Positions 16,877 through 25,950 of a stretch of 64,000 bases of DNA are shown piece by piece (position 1 is the stretch's first letter; each line of letters opens with the position of its first letter). The translations under genes were made by a program, and so were the position numbers. Source of the DNA: Shewanella marinintestina (lineage in GTDB: Bacteria; Pseudomonadota; Gammaproteobacteria; Enterobacterales; Shewanellaceae). Below the pieces are notes generated by a model. The model was not told the origin of the DNA and made no database searches. It worked only from the letters and a program-made list of their open reading frames with translations. The stretch spans positions 1 to 64,000 of the forward strand of contig NZ_JAKILC010000003.1 in the NCBI RefSeq assembly GCF_023283845.1. The letters are read 5' to 3'.

Positions 16877-19437
16877 TGAACTGTCGCAACGGTCTCTTGA
16901 GATACCCATTGTATTTGGGTAATCATCATTGATAACTCCCCCTTTGTGCTCAACATAAATGGCGATGTTACATCTGAAAAATCAACTCCCAGCTTCTTAA
17001 AACAATTAAGATCAACTGTGACAATCTGCTCTCCTTGGTTTACCAAATTAAGTATCTGCTTGGTGATGTCGACTGAAGCTTTCCCTGCACTATCGCTACG
17101 TACACTAAGCTCAACATTATCGGAAGGTATCACATCAACATTTATTGAAATTGATAACACCGAAGGTTGTTCATCAAATGCTCTTAGATCTCGTGGAAAC
17201 AGCTCTTTAAAGCTGACTTCCGCTTTTGAGGATCCATTAAAGCTAATGCTCAAAGCATATTGACCGTCCTCAAATCTTATCTTTTTAGTCTTAACAGCCT
17301 TTGGTTTTCTTATTTCATCTTGTGTTTTATCACTTGATGATTTTGATTTACTCGATAATTCAAGCTTCCAAGGTTTTATAATCCCTAAGTCAAAAACCGC
17401 TAAGCGGGATTTATAGCCATCTTTCAGCTTAACGAATTCATCAAGTTCAGCCAGTTCCTGCGAGTCGGCATAACTTAAGCCAAACCCAAGAGGAAATAGA
17501 GCGGAATCCCCCTTAACAATGGTTTTTGGATCGTTCAAGCGGTAGTTCAATTTTGATTGCAGAGGACTATTCGGCCATGAGAAAGGTAACTTGCCGGTAA
17601 AGTCATATTGAGAGCGGCCTGCAGCATCAGCAAACAACACTTGAGCAACGCCCTCACCTTCACTGCCAGGCAACCAGGCTGCAACAAACGCATCAGAGGC
17701 ATTTAGCTCTGCATTAACCCATAATGGCCGACCACTGATAAAAACTGAAACTACTGGGATCCCAGCAGCTTTTAATCGTTGCAATAAAGCTAAGTCTCGT
17801 TTGTTGCCTCGCTGATATTCCAAATTATCCAAATCACCATAGCCTTCTGCGTATGGCTCTTCACCAAAAACTACAATAGCCACATCAGGTTTAATGGCAT
17901 AGCGGCCACTTTCGCTTAAAAATGCTTTGCCCCCCGCTTTAGCGACTTGTGTTTTTATACCAGAAAAAATCGAAGTCGCTTGAGGAAAGTCTGCATTACT
18001 ATTGCCTGTTCCTTGCCAGCTTAGTGACCATCCACCGGATTGTTTAGCGATATTATCGGCCCCATCACCAGCGACCATCACAATCTTATTTGCAGCTAAT
18101 GGCAGTAAATTGCCATTATTTTTAAGTAACACTAACGACTCGCGTACCGCCTGCCTAGCCAAGTTCCGATGAGTTTCAGCACCAATTAGCTCGCGATTTC
18201 CCGCATACTTGCGCATAGCTGGAGCAGGCTTTTCAAAAAGCCCCGCACGCAGCTTTACTCGCAAAATACGGCTTACCGCATCATTAACTCGCTCTATAGA
18301 GATTTCGCCGCTTTCGACTTGCATGACTAAATTATTAAACAAAGGCTTCCAGTCTTTCGTTGGCACCATATAAATATCTAGTCCTGCATTAACAGCTTTA
18401 GAGCAATTATCATTACTGCAGCCTAAGAGTTGTCCATGACCATTCCAATCTCCAACAACTACACCATCAAATCCCATTTGCCGCTTTAACACTTGAGTCA
18501 ATAGGTAATGACTGCCATGTATTTTTTCGCCTTGCCAACTATTAAAAGAAGCCATCACGGTTTGCGCACCAGCAGCTAAACCTGCAACATAACCTTGGGC
18601 ATGGATATCAAATAACTGTTGCTCAAAATCGACATTATTCCCTTGGTCAATTCCTGAGGTGCCGCCATCGCCAATAAAATGCTTAGTTGTCGCTATAACC
18701 CTACCTTCGGTTAAAAAATTCTTATTAACATAACCTTGCAATCCGTGCACAATCGCCGCAGCGTAAGCTTTTACAATGGCTGGGTCTTCTGAATAGCTCT
18801 CATAGGTTCGCCCCCAACGAGCATCAGTTGCTACTGCAACAGTAGGAGCAAAAACCCAATCAATTCCCGTCGCTTTCACTTCTCTGGCAGTTATGGTGGC
18901 AATATGCTCGATTAGCTCAGGGTTATTACTCGCACCAAGGCCAATATTATGCGGAAAAAGCGTCGCACCTATGACATTGTTATGCCCATGAACGGCATCA
19001 GTTCCCCACATTGTTGGGATTGTCGAGCCATCAACAGAATCATCTATAGATGCCTGATACATAGTTTCAGCAAGTGCAACCCAGTCACTCGCTGTCGCAT
19101 ATTTATTACCATAAGGGAAGGAGCCTCCGCCATTTAAGTATGAGCCAAAGCCATACTCTCGCATATCCTCGACGGTTATCGCGCCTATTTCAGGTTGGAT
19201 CATTTGAGCAATTTTCTGCGCAAGAGTCATTTCAGCAATAAGCTCAGTGATCTGCAGCTCTATTGCACTATTGCGCTGAATTTCGAAAACTAAACTAGGC
19301 CAAACACCACTAGATTCGACTTCCTTTTCAATAACCTTGCTAGAAGTGCAGCTGCTATTCATCAGTAATAACGTTAAAAGTAGCGTACGACTAAAGCGGC
19401 GAAAAACAGGCCTAAATGATAAGTAGGCAAATAGCAT
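16867..19437 (-). CDS. GH3 beta-glucosidase, probable lipoprotein
   Basis: This 856-aa glycoside hydrolase family 3 enzyme has KHFIGDGGTSGIDQG and the nucleophile region VVVGDWNGHGQ, typical of ExoI/barley-type exo-beta-glucosidases. The C-terminal alpha/beta domain is followed by an extra beta-rich region. I choose the ATG at 19437 because AAGGAG lies 7 nt upstream; an ATG at 19485 would add 16 residues. From 19437 the N terminus is a signal with a lipobox-like LLMNSSC, so the enzyme is probably lipid-anchored. The downstream GH16 gene overlaps it. Confidence 0.9.
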   Translation of the reverse strand: MLFAYLSFRPVFRRFSRTLLLTLLLMNSSCTSSKVIEKEVESSGVWPSLVFEIQRNSAIELQITELIAEMTLAQKIAQMIQPEIGAITVEDMREYGFGSYLNGGGSFPYGNKYATASDWVALAETMYQASIDDSVDGSTIPTMWGTDAVHGHNNVIGATLFPHNIGLGASNNPELIEHIATITAREVKATGIDWVFAPTVAVATDARWGRTYESYSEDPAIVKAYAAAIVHGLQGYVNKNFLTEGRVIATTKHFIGDGGTSGIDQGNNVDFEQQLFDIHAQGYVAGLAAGAQTVMASFNSWQGEKIHGSHYLLTQVLKRQMGFDGVVVGDWNGHGQLLGCSNDNCSKAVNAGLDIYMVPTKDWKPLFNNLVMQVESGEISIERVNDAVSRILRVKLRAGLFEKPAPAMRKYAGNRELIGAETHRNLARQAVRESLVLLKNNGNLLPLAANKIVMVAGDGADNIAKQSGGWSLSWQGTGNSNADFPQATSIFSGIKTQVAKAGGKAFLSESGRYAIKPDVAIVVFGEEPYAEGYGDLDNLEYQRGNKRDLALLQRLKAAGIPVVSVFISGRPLWVNAELNASDAFVAAWLPGSEGEGVAQVLFADAAGRSQYDFTGKLPFSWPNSPLQSKLNYRLNDPKTIVKGDSALFPLGFGLSYADSQELAELDEFVKLKDGYKSRLAVFDLGIIKPWKLELSSKSKSSSDKTQDEIRKPKAVKTKKIRFEDGQYALSISFNGSSKAEVSFKELFPRDLRAFDEQPSVLSISINVDVIPSDNVELSVRSDSAGKASVDITKQILNLVNQGEQIVTVDLNCFKKLGVDFSDVTSPFMLSTKGELSMMITQIQWVSQETVATVQCE

Positions 19438-19645
19438 GCAGACACTCCTTGTCAATATCCTAAGGAGTCGCCTCCCTTCAAACAATTAATTACTAATACA
19501 AGTCAGTTATATAAAGCCTATATTTCTTGATATTCCAATATCAGCACGTAGTTAATTAAAAAATAGAACAAAATCAGATTGCTTGCTTAAAAATTCATGA
19601 TTTATCAATCAATAATTTATCTACTCTAGCAAATCAACCAAGCTG

Positions 19646-19658
19646 TCACATTTTGTGA
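19646..19658. promoter_or_regulatory. dyad in the GH3/wzi divergent promoter region
   Basis: TCACA-TTT-TGTGA is a perfect short inverted repeat. A further TTCACAA lies 12 bp downstream (19670-19676). The 304-bp AT-rich gap between divergent GH3 and wzi-like genes (19438-19741) should hold both promoters, and this dyad is the only operator-like element I see. The spacing does not fit a CRP site (needs N6). Confidence 0.3.
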
Positions 19659-19741
19659 AAATTCAATGATTCACAAGCTTCCACACTATCCGCTTGCAAT
19701 GAAATCCTCTAAAATGCGCCACATTGATAAAAGGGATCCCA

Positions 19742-21208
19742 ATGAAACTTAAATTATTATCTGGTTTATTATTGCTTGGTTGCAGCACAGCACAAGCAGC
19801 TTGGTGGGTAGAGCCTACCGATCTTGCGCTTAGAGCCGATATTCAGCTGTTATCTGATACAGGTGTTATCGTGCAACCAATTACCACCTATCCACTAATG
19901 TGGGACGGACTAAAGCAAGATATGGATAAGGCGGATCAAACAGCCTTATCAAGCATGCAACGTGATGCTTTTGATAGAGTGACTCGTGCCTATGTGCAAG
20001 ACCATAAAGGTATGAGTGCAACTATCAAACTTGCTGGCGGTTCAGATACCACTCGTTTTATTGGTTTTGGCCAAGATTACCGTGATAAAGCAGAAGCCGA
20101 AGTCTCAGCTGAAATCACTAAAGATTGGTTTAGTGGCCGTTTATCAACAAGCTACCACTATGACCCTATCGACGGTAACAGCACTCGCTTAGATAACAGC
20201 TTTGCCGCTGTAATGCTAGGTAACTGGATTGTCAGTGCTGGCGCTCAGCAAAAATATTGGGGACCAGGCTGGGATAGTGGCCTTATTCAAACAACCAATG
20301 CTAGGCCTATGCCGGGCGTCACTTTCTCTCGCAATAATAGCCAAGCATTTGAAACACCGTGGTTAAACTGGATTGGTCCTTGGACATTTACCACTGCATT
20401 TAGCCAAATGGAAAGTGGACGTCATGTACCCGATGCTAAACATTGGGGCGCTCGCGGTACCTTAAGACCAATATCTAAACTTGAAGTCGGCTTCTCATGG
20501 ACCATGCAATGGGGCGGTGAAGGCTATGGCAATAGTTTAGGAGACTGGTGGGATGGCTTGTTTAACGGTGGCATGAGCGAAGGCGATGTTACTAATGGCC
20601 AAGAAAATATGTTGGCTGGTTATGACTTCCGTTGGTCTGATACTGCTTTTGGTATTCCTTACGGTATTTACTACGAGCGCATTCATGAAGATTATCATAA
20701 CGGTAAAAATAAACTGATTAACTCTGCCAATATGGGCGGTGTTGATTTTGTTTTAGAAAATATTAGGACCCGCGTATTTGTTGAATACTCAGACACTCAA
20801 GTTGCTTGTGGTACCGACTCCAATGCCTATAACTGTCTTTATGAACATGGCTTCTACCAAGATGGCTATCGTTACTATGGCAAAAGCTTAGGCAGCACTT
20901 ACGATAATGATGCTACGACATTGGTTGTTGGTGGTATTACTCAATTAGGTGGCGGCCAAAACATCACTAATAAATTCCGTTGGTTAAGACTCAATACCGA
21001 TGGCACTGATACTGGTAATCCGTCGGGTGGTAACCCGGTTTCTCCTGGCGAATATGAACGTGTATACCAGTTTGACACTAGCTACCATAGACCACTGTAC
21101 CAAGGTACATTAAAGGTTGGTGGCACAGTAGGCTACAGTAAGTATATGACTTCTGGTGGCGATGATTGGGACACTACGATCTACGCAGGTTGGGAACGTA
21201 GCTTCTAA
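19742..21208 (+). CDS. capsule assembly Wzi-like outer-membrane protein
   Basis: The 488-aa protein has a clear signal peptide (MKLKLLSGLLLLGCSTAQA, cleavage after AQA) and then many amphipathic beta strands rich in aromatic residues, ending in W-E-R-S-F as outer-membrane barrels do. Wzi family marks include Y-W-G-P-G-W-D-S-G-L-I and P-G-V-T-F-S-R-N. Wzi is a surface lectin that anchors or organises capsule polymer. A TTG at 19724 would add six residues; GGGA before the ATG at 19742 supports the shorter form. It may serve the exopolysaccharide locus starting 4 kb further on. Confidence 0.87.
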   Translation: MKLKLLSGLLLLGCSTAQAAWWVEPTDLALRADIQLLSDTGVIVQPITTYPLMWDGLKQDMDKADQTALSSMQRDAFDRVTRAYVQDHKGMSATIKLAGGSDTTRFIGFGQDYRDKAEAEVSAEITKDWFSGRLSTSYHYDPIDGNSTRLDNSFAAVMLGNWIVSAGAQQKYWGPGWDSGLIQTTNARPMPGVTFSRNNSQAFETPWLNWIGPWTFTTAFSQMESGRHVPDAKHWGARGTLRPISKLEVGFSWTMQWGGEGYGNSLGDWWDGLFNGGMSEGDVTNGQENMLAGYDFRWSDTAFGIPYGIYYERIHEDYHNGKNKLINSANMGGVDFVLENIRTRVFVEYSDTQVACGTDSNAYNCLYEHGFYQDGYRYYGKSLGSTYDNDATTLVVGGITQLGGGQNITNKFRWLRLNTDGTDTGNPSGGNPVSPGEYERVYQFDTSYHRPLYQGTLKVGGTVGYSKYMTSGGDDWDTTIYAGWERSF

Positions 21209-21276
21209 AAACGGCCATGTTAACTCGGTTCACTTGTTAGGGATTAAAATATTTCCAAACGTGTGAGCGATAAATA

Positions 21277-21312
21277 AAAAGGCAAAAGTCACATGCGACT
21301 TTTGCCTTTTTT
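21277..21312. terminator. bidirectional terminator after wzi-like gene
   Basis: A 10-bp perfect stem (GGCAAAAGTC with GACTTTTGCC, 6-nt loop) is bracketed by A and T runs. It lies between convergent genes. Confidence 0.9.
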
Positions 21313-21363
21313 GTTTAAGTATGGGGATAATTTTTGTACTCGCTTGCAGATTTACTTCGAGCT

Positions 21364-22470
21364 CTATCCCTCAATCCAATTTAACTTTATAGCTGATTGA
21401 TGTCGTAACATCGCTTGTAACTGAAACTGCCACGATGCTTTCAATATACTTTGCTCATCGAGTGCTAATTTACAAGTCACTTTTTCTGCACACAACGCAC
21501 TCTGCATTGGCCTAGTCGCTAATTTATTCCTATGTAACGATTGCCATAACTCTGTGGTTATAGGCTCGATACTGCAGCTAGAATGATTGTTTTCAACAGC
21601 TTGAATACTTTCTAACATCTGCTCTTGATACCGTTGAATATACTGTGCGAATTCAAACCAGCTACACGTTCCAGCGGCTGCATAATGGTATAAACTAGCA
21701 CTGACGTCTTCATCTAGTGCTTTAGCAAACTGCTTTGCTTTTGTTTCATGAGACTTTGCCTTAACAGCTTTCATTTGCTTCACGAGTTTAAATATCACCA
21801 CAGCTAAGGCCTCACACCATGTAGGGCTGCCACGTTGGTCATCAATCACAGATAGGCGTTCTTTCACTTGAAACAAGTTTTGCATAGTTTTAACGAAATT
21901 CGTCCCTTTGCTGCTATATAACCAAGACGTACGAATAATGATTGCATTGCAGCCTAAGATCTCATTAACCCAAGACTCCCCTTTAAGCTTACTCCCGCCA
22001 TAAACAGACAAGGGCAAAGGTACATCTTGTTCTGTATATGGGTGGGTAAGCTCTCCATCAAACACAAAATCTGTGGATATGTGGATTAGCTTAATACGGC
22101 GAATAAAACAGGCCTGAGCCAGTAACTTAGGACCATTAGCATTAATGGCAAGAGCTGTCGCTTCCTCTATTTCAGCAAGATCCACTGCATTATATGCCGC
22201 GCAATTAACAACAACATCCGGTTCAAATTCATCAAAAGCACAAGCGATTGAGTGGCTATCACTGATATCAAGTTGTTTGCGACAAAACCCCTTAACAATA
22301 TCTGAGCCTAATAAACAGTCTAAAGCTTCGGGAAGTAAACCCATCAATAATTGTTCTGCCGCTGCCAACCCATTAACATTTACTTGAGCCGCATTAGTTT
22401 GCGCGACATTGGCAACCAACAGTAACGCCTGAGCAAGCTGACCACCAGCGCCTGTAATTAAAATTCGCAT
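21364..22470 (-). CDS. RmlD-like sugar nucleotide reductase, enlarged
   Basis: This SDR protein has the RmlD_sub_bind pattern: G-A-G-G-Q-L-A at residues 7-13, V-V-N-C-A-A-Y, S-T-D-F-V-F-D-G and the catalytic Y-G-G-S-K. RmlD normally makes dTDP-L-rhamnose and has about 290 residues. This one has 368, with insertions near residue 25-60 and in the C-terminal half (a Lys-rich stretch near 235-255 and a longer tail). It lies about 20 kb from rmlC, rmlB and rmlA, so it may not be the functional partner. Confidence 0.75.
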   Translation of the reverse strand: MRILITGAGGQLAQALLLVANVAQTNAAQVNVNGLAAAEQLLMGLLPEALDCLLGSDIVKGFCRKQLDISDSHSIACAFDEFEPDVVVNCAAYNAVDLAEIEEATALAINANGPKLLAQACFIRRIKLIHISTDFVFDGELTHPYTEQDVPLPLSVYGGSKLKGESWVNEILGCNAIIIRTSWLYSSKGTNFVKTMQNLFQVKERLSVIDDQRGSPTWCEALAVVIFKLVKQMKAVKAKSHETKAKQFAKALDEDVSASLYHYAAAGTCSWFEFAQYIQRYQEQMLESIQAVENNHSSCSIEPITTELWQSLHRNKLATRPMQSALCAEKVTCKLALDEQSILKASWQFQLQAMLRHQSAIKLNWIEG

Positions 22471-22507
22471 TTAAAGGTAACTATCTCTGTCAGATTCAAT
22501 AAAAATA

Positions 22508-23257
22508 TCATTGTTCAAGTAGTGCAGAGTATTCATCAAGCGCGCCATGCCCTCGTATAGACAAAAAGCTTAACAAGGCTTCAGGACTGCGATTTAACAA
22601 TCGCTCCACAGGAAAATTTGCTTGATCAATAATAGTCAAAGCCTGAGAGAAATCTCCCAAGCTATACGACACATGAGAGTCAGAGCCCATCACCAATAGA
22701 CCTCCAGCCTCTTTCACCGCATTAGCAATCGCCAAACAGTTATGCTCACTACCTTTGCGGGAAGTTAAAAATGACGAATTATTGATTTCAAGCGCGACAT
22801 TGTTTTCAGCAGCGGCTTTAGCTACAGCTTCAATATCTATCGGGTAAGCAGGATTACCAGGATGAGTAATAATATCGACCTTGCCACTCTTGATACAATT
22901 TATCATAGCTTGAGTATGATTTTGCTTATCACTGGGGGCAAATACAGGTTCATGAAACCCTGCTAGAACAATATCAAGTTGTTTTAAATAATCACCAAAG
23001 AAATCAATATCGCCATCTATATTCTTAATGTTGGCTTCAATCCCTCTTAAAATACCAACCCCATCGACGATTCGCGGTATTACCCGTAAATTAACAAAAT
23101 GCCAAAAGTGCGGAGCATCTGCCATATCTGGGCCATGATCGGTTGTGGCAAATAGCTTAATTCCCTTTTGTTTAGCCATGGCAATATATTCTTGCAATGT
23201 ACTATAGGCATGGGTTGAAGCAACGGTATGAGTATGGGTATCAACAAGATATTTCAT
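22508..23257 (-). CDS. PHP-domain phosphatase, YcdX-like
   Basis: This 249-aa PHP-family metal-dependent phosphoesterase has D-T-H-T-H-T near residue 6, T-T-D-H-G-P, E-A-N-I, H-P-G-N-P and G-S-D-S-H, the full set of metal ligands expected for YcdX-type proteins. E. coli YcdX has been linked to swarming; the natural substrate is unclear. The start has GAG nearby, and the gene is preceded by a terminator belonging to the upstream regulator gene. Confidence 0.9.
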   Translation of the reverse strand: MKYLVDTHTHTVASTHAYSTLQEYIAMAKQKGIKLFATTDHGPDMADAPHFWHFVNLRVIPRIVDGVGILRGIEANIKNIDGDIDFFGDYLKQLDIVLAGFHEPVFAPSDKQNHTQAMINCIKSGKVDIITHPGNPAYPIDIEAVAKAAAENNVALEINNSSFLTSRKGSEHNCLAIANAVKEAGGLLVMGSDSHVSYSLGDFSQALTIIDQANFPVERLLNRSPEALLSFLSIRGHGALDEYSALLEQ

Positions 23258-23279
23258 GGCGTTCTCATTGTATAAAACA

Positions 23280-23312
23280 AAAAAGAGTAGACCCTAAGTC
23301 TACTCTTTTCGT
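23280..23312 (-). terminator. terminator after the LuxO/SypG-like gene
   Basis: An 11-bp stem (AAAGAGTAGAC with GTCTACTCTTT, 5-nt loop) is followed on the minus strand by a T-rich tract. It lies 56 bp past the regulator's stop codon. Confidence 0.88.
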
Positions 23313-23367
23313 TAATATTGCTCTAGCAATAACAGTCAGCGTCGTTAATTTAAACAGACCTTAATTA

Positions 23368-24912
23368 TTAATGACTTAAACTATTCTCTAACTCTTCCCA
23401 AGTCTGGCGTTTTCGATAAATTGTCGACGCACTAATATCAAGTAAAGCAGCAGCCTTAGGCACATTGCCATCGCAGCGTTCAATGGCATTTTCTATGGTT
23501 CTTTTCTCTGTTAACCACAAAGGTTCTATTTGGCCAGAATCTGCTTTTGGCACAACAGCTTCTGCCGCTTTTGGAATGACAAATGCTCCCTGCTCGATGT
23601 TTCCAATAAAAGCTGAAGCATGAGTTGCTTCGCTATTATTAGCGTTGATATCTTCAGCACGTTGATATGCTTCAGTTTTTGAGTTAAATGACTGAGCCAA
23701 ATTACTTTGCGAAACACTGGTCGACTCAAGCTCTGTAGTCAATTGAACGGGTAACATAGCAAGCTCAACGGTTTCACTATCATTCAACACAACTACCTGC
23801 CTAATCACATTTTGTAATTGTCTAACATTTCCCGGCCATGAGTAACCTTTTAAGCAGTCTTTAGCCTCACGACTAAATCCCTTAAAGCTTTTGCCTTCCT
23901 CTTTGTTGTATTCTTTTAGTAAATTAGTCGCAAGCAAAAGAATATCTTTTCCGCGAACTCTAAGAGGTGGTAACTCAATAGGAATGACATGCAAGCGATA
24001 AAACAAGTCTTCTCTAAAACGGCCAGCCTTAACTTCATCCCAAGGCATACGGTTTGTCGCACTGACAAAACGCACATCGACTTTTTCTTCTTTAGTACCA
24101 CCAACTCGCTGAAAAACACCGGTTTGAATAAACCGCAGCAGTTTACTTTGTAATTCAAGATCCATTTCGCAGATTTCATCAAGAAACAAAGTGCCGTTGT
24201 GTGCTTGGGTAGCGGCGCCATCTCTATTAGCCACCGCGCCAGTAAATGCCCCTTTGGTATGACCGAAGATCTCACTTTCAATTAAGTCTTTAGGAATAGA
24301 TGCACAATTAAGCGCTACAAAAGGCCCATCCTTACGGTTGCCAGCATTGTGAATAGCATGAGCACAGACTTCTTTACCTGTACCACTCTCCCCCACAATA
24401 AATGCCGACGCCTTACTATTTGCAACGCAATCTATGGTCTTATATACCGTTTGCATTGCTAAGGACTCACCAACAAACCCCATAAAATGAGGCTTTGGTA
24501 AGCTACTTTCATACTTAGCAACAAGATTTACCAGTTGGCGTTGCTTTAATGCATTGCGTACTGTAATCGACAAACGTTTTGCATCAAATGGCTTAACTAA
24601 GAAATCAAATGCACCAGAACGCATGGCATCTACTGCAAGATCAATCGTGCCATGAGCCGTGATCATTATGACTGTGATATTAGGGTAATCTTTTTGAACG
24701 GCTTCTAAAATATCCATACCTGACATGTCAGGTAGCTGAATATCAAGCACCAACAAATCAGGCTGTCTCAGCTTGAGCTCGTTAAGCGCATCTTCTCCAT
24801 GGTTAACATGGGTGACCTGAGCCCCGTCCGCACGTAAAAACTCGGTATATAACGCCCCCAAAGACATACTGTCTTCAACGAGCAATGTAGTAAATGAGCT
24901 TGTTACATCCAT
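23368..24912 (-). CDS. sigma-54-dependent response regulator, LuxO/SypG-like
   Basis: The protein has 514 aa: a receiver domain (1-125, phospho-acceptor Asp57 in LLVLDIQLPDMSG), an AAA+ domain with Walker A GESGTGKE (174-181) and an intact GAFTGA loop (221-226) for sigma-54 contact, and a C-terminal Fis-type HTH (about 470-505, KAAALLDISASTIYRKRQTW). The closest recognisable relatives are LuxO and SypG. A LuxU-like Hpt gene lies directly upstream. The divergent exopolysaccharide locus has sigma-54 promoters and LuxO-box-like dyads, so it is the likely target. Confidence 0.93.
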   Translation of the reverse strand: MDVTSSFTTLLVEDSMSLGALYTEFLRADGAQVTHVNHGEDALNELKLRQPDLLVLDIQLPDMSGMDILEAVQKDYPNITVIMITAHGTIDLAVDAMRSGAFDFLVKPFDAKRLSITVRNALKQRQLVNLVAKYESSLPKPHFMGFVGESLAMQTVYKTIDCVANSKASAFIVGESGTGKEVCAHAIHNAGNRKDGPFVALNCASIPKDLIESEIFGHTKGAFTGAVANRDGAATQAHNGTLFLDEICEMDLELQSKLLRFIQTGVFQRVGGTKEEKVDVRFVSATNRMPWDEVKAGRFREDLFYRLHVIPIELPPLRVRGKDILLLATNLLKEYNKEEGKSFKGFSREAKDCLKGYSWPGNVRQLQNVIRQVVVLNDSETVELAMLPVQLTTELESTSVSQSNLAQSFNSKTEAYQRAEDINANNSEATHASAFIGNIEQGAFVIPKAAEAVVPKADSGQIEPLWLTEKRTIENAIERCDGNVPKAAALLDISASTIYRKRQTWEELENSLSH

Positions 24913-25032
24913 ATAAATCAGCCTATCTATTAATTATTGGTTTAGCTAAAAATGTTAATTAACGCATGTTGATCCCATACTGTATTTACAAGGGACAATC
25001 GTTAATATAATGCCGTATTTCAACCTTAAAGC

Positions 25033-25401
25033 TTAATAATCATCCGCCACAAGGCGCTGTCTAAAATAACCTAAGGTTTGTTCACCTACAGGAACTACCT
25101 CATTTAAGAGCGTTATCACCTGCTCACTATCTTGCGCCTTTGCACTCATCTCGAGATTTTCTGACACAACAGACAGTCCCTGCGCACCAAAACTTGCTGT
25201 ACTACTTTTAAGGGTATGAGCCTGAATATCAACTTCAGCCATATCTAATAACCCTGACTGTTGGTAAGACGACAAAATCTTTGCAAGCACTTGCAATCTT
25301 TGCTGGGCTTCATCAATAAAAATGGTCATCATTCTATGCATCGTTTCTTCACCAAGCATAGTGCTTAATTCGTTTAAAATAGCTTCATCGATTATATTCA
25401 T
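25033..25401 (-). CDS. LuxU-like histidine phosphotransfer protein
   Basis: This 122-aa Hpt domain protein has the phospho-acceptor His62 in A-H-T-L-K-S-S-T-A-S-F-G, nearly the LuxU active-site sequence. It should carry phosphate from a hybrid sensor kinase (not in this window) to the adjacent LuxO/SypG-like regulator, and perhaps also to the REC-PP2C protein encoded divergently. GAGAG precedes the ATG at normal spacing. The gene order (Hpt first, then regulator) is reversed relative to Vibrio luxO-luxU. Confidence 0.9.
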   Translation of the reverse strand: MNIIDEAILNELSTMLGEETMHRMMTIFIDEAQQRLQVLAKILSSYQQSGLLDMAEVDIQAHTLKSSTASFGAQGLSVVSENLEMSAKAQDSEQVITLLNEVVPVGEQTLGYFRQRLVADDY

Positions 25402-25899
25402 ATGACTCTCTTATAGCAGGCTATTTCCCTATACACCTTCAAATTGGATTCGATTAGTGGCACAAAACTATCACTCTAGTGATCACCACTTAAGATAACC
25501 AATATGATAGCAACCAAAAAGCTACTGTTGCACGTAGTCATCTTCCTTGGTTATATCCTTAACCCGTTGCAATCAAACTTCTTATTAAATCGGCACTGTT
25601 AAGCTTTACTATAGCTGCTTACTTAGCAAAAACAATCCACTTATTGGTTGCATGTCCTCTGCAACTTAAGCTGTACAAACCCCATTCCAAACAATGTTAC
25701 TGATACATAAGTACTCCACAGCCAAGTAAATGAAACATTTTCGACTGCAAAGCAATTATCAATAAAATACATACAGGCTAACTAAAACCAGCTTAATCGG
25801 GCTCATTTGAGTTTCATTTTGCGAATCAAATTGCAACGCCCTCAATGACATGGAAATGGGATTAATAACAAATCCATATAAATCAATAAAATAGTGGTA
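25402..25899. promoter_or_regulatory. divergent control region between the Hpt gene and the partner-switching genes
   Basis: This AT-rich region has at least six TTGCA/TGCAA half-sites (near 25529, 25567, 25648, 25660, 25745 and 25831). They include an inverted pair TTGCA-N7-TGCAA at 25648-25664 and a TTTCA-TTT-TGCGA dyad at 25812-25824. Such half-sites are what LuxO-type activators bind. The second dyad lies 75 bp upstream of a sigma-54 promoter. No gene or RNA is evident. Confidence 0.5.
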
Positions 25900-25915
25900 T
25901 GGCATACAACTTGCG
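25900..25915 (+). promoter_or_regulatory. candidate sigma-54 promoter P1
   Basis: TGGCAT-N5-TTGCG has the -24 GG and -12 GC at exact sigma-54 spacing and matches TGGCAC-N5-TTGCW at nine of eleven positions. Transcription would start near 25926, 25 bp before the ATG of the REC-PP2C gene. A dyad (TTTCA-N3-TGCGA, 25812-25824) lies 75 bp upstream. Confidence 0.7.
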
Positions 25916-25950
25916 ATGTTGCACGTACACATAATATTTCGAGTCATGCT

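Noticed and set aside
19652-19676. CRP-site-like TGTGA ... TCACA upstream of wzi
   Set aside because: The half-sites are 12 bp apart instead of 6, so it is not a standard CRP site.
25636-25640. Possible sigma-54 promoter for the Hpt/LuxO-like genes on the minus strand (around 25625-25640)
   Set aside because: The GG and GC elements are one base too close together and the -24 box is poor, so I do not call it.
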